A stretch of 6,044 nucleotides of DNA from Acidobacteriaceae bacterium UBA1307 (GTDB taxonomy: Bacteria; Acidobacteriota; Terriglobia; Terriglobales; Acidobacteriaceae): NCBI GenBank assembly GCA_002307235.1, contig DBTV01000029.1:137191-143234 (forward strand). Reading direction: 5' to 3'. The first letter of the stretch is position 1. Each line of letters opens with the position of its first letter. The position numbers and the translations under genes were made by a program. The notes beneath the pieces were generated by a model. That model made no database searches. It was not told the origin of the DNA and was given only the letters and a program-made list of their open reading frames with translations. Positions 5,558 through 6,044 of this stretch are shown in pieces.

Positions 5558-5562
5558 TCCTG

Positions 5563-6044
5563 GTGAATTCAAGCGTCAAGACGGTCATGTTCTGGGTCTT
5601 TATCCTCATCTGCCTTGTGCTGTTGTGGGGCGTGGTGCAGAGGGGCGCGAACATGGGCAAAGAGGCGGAGATTCCATACTCCGAGCTCTTCGACAAGGTT
5701 CAGAACCAGCAGGTACAGGACGCCGCCGTGCAGGGCAATGAGCTGCGTGGCCACCTGAAGTCGTCGCCGAAGGATCAGTTCCATACGACCTTGCCCGGTA
5801 ACTGGGACGAGCTGGACAAGGCGATGCGCGCTTCAAAGGTGAATTTCTCGATCAAGGAGCCGAGCAGCAATCTTCCCTTGCAGATTCTGATCAACATCGG
5901 TCCCTTTGTGCTGATTATCGCCATCTGGTTCTTCATGCTGCGGCAGATGCAGTCGGGCGGCAACAAGGCGCTGAGCTTTGGCAAGAGCCGCGCGCGCCTG
6001 CTCTCGATGCAGCAGAAGAAGGTCACGTTCAAGGACGTGGCGGG
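5563..6044 (+). CDS. ftsH: ATP-dependent zinc metalloprotease FtsH, N-terminal part (cut by right window edge)
   Basis: FtsH is a hexameric inner-membrane AAA+ protease that extracts and degrades misfolded membrane proteins and some short-lived regulators. Translation from the GTG at 5563 gives 160 codons to the edge with no stop. Residues 7-24 form the first membrane segment (TVMFWVFILICLVLLWGV). Residues 25-103 form the extracytoplasmic domain (IPYSELFDKV, VQGNELRGHL, FHTTLPGNWDEL). Residues about 104-125 form the second membrane segment (PLQILINIGPFVLIIAIWFF), followed by the family signature MLRQMQSGGNKALSFGKSRAR (125-145) and VTFKDVAG, the entry to the AAA domain. The Walker motifs and the HEXXH protease site would lie beyond the edge. 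GTG is chosen for the AGAGGAG site upstream; the ATG at 5587 would cut into the first membrane segment. The tilS-ftsH order is widespread in bacteria, often with hpt between them, which is absent here. Confidence 0.96.
   Translation, partial: MNSSVKTVMFWVFILICLVLLWGVVQRGANMGKEAEIPYSELFDKVQNQQVQDAAVQGNELRGHLKSSPKDQFHTTLPGNWDELDKAMRASKVNFSIKEPSSNLPLQILINIGPFVLIIAIWFFMLRQMQSGGNKALSFGKSRARLLSMQQKKVTFKDVA

Larger units (their letters stand above)
5285..5562 (+). promoter_or_regulatory. Upstream region of ftsH, no gene seen
   Basis: This 278-base gap has no frame with family-like sequence and no clear terminator for tilS. It is visibly less GC-rich in the middle (about 5428-5500), as promoter regions often are. 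Candidate -10 boxes are TACAAT (5395-5400) and TATTAA (5493-5498), but neither has a strong -35 at 16-18 bases, so the ftsH start point cannot be placed. It also holds a direct repeat and a perfect palindrome, described separately. I saw no CIRCE-type inverted repeat (TTAGCACTC-N9-GAGTGCTAA) that would indicate HrcA control. Confidence 0.45.

Overview
The window is a gene-dense stretch of a GC-rich bacterial chromosome (by eye above 60% GC). It contains six housekeeping genes and no sign of a mobile element, CRISPR array or novel defence system. The gene content, GlnRS and GluRS side by side, GTG starts, and gaps filled with short palindromes of the type GGGCTAAAGCCC and TACGGCCTGAAGGCCGTA suggest an Acidobacteriota species (Terriglobia-like). 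That placement is inferred from memory of such genomes, not from a search.

Leftward (minus-strand) block, in transcription order: ispD (3886-3179), ispF (3104-2484), gltX (2299-845) and glnS (643 to beyond the left edge). IspD and IspF are the third and fifth enzymes of the methylerythritol phosphate route to isoprenoids. GltX and GlnS charge tRNA-Glu and tRNA-Gln. The gaps are 74, 184 and 201 bases, and each contains one or more inverted repeats. The gltX-glnS gap also has a strong terminator-like hairpin whose T-run faces the opposite (plus) direction.

Rightward (plus-strand) block: tilS (3938-5284, tRNA-Ile lysidine synthetase) and the first 160 codons of ftsH (5563 to beyond the right edge, membrane AAA+ protease). 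ispD and tilS diverge from a gap of only 51 bases. The 278-base tilS-ftsH gap has no gene. It holds a 30-base-spaced direct repeat, a perfect 14-base palindrome and a good ribosome binding site, so it is the most likely regulatory region here.

The main oddities are the palindromes in every gap of the leftward block, the counter-oriented terminator, an IspF that lacks the usual GRGEG loop and carries a tail of about 50 residues, the compact divergent ispD-tilS start region without visible Shine-Dalgarno sites, and the structured upstream region of ftsH. I found no convincing previously undescribed system.
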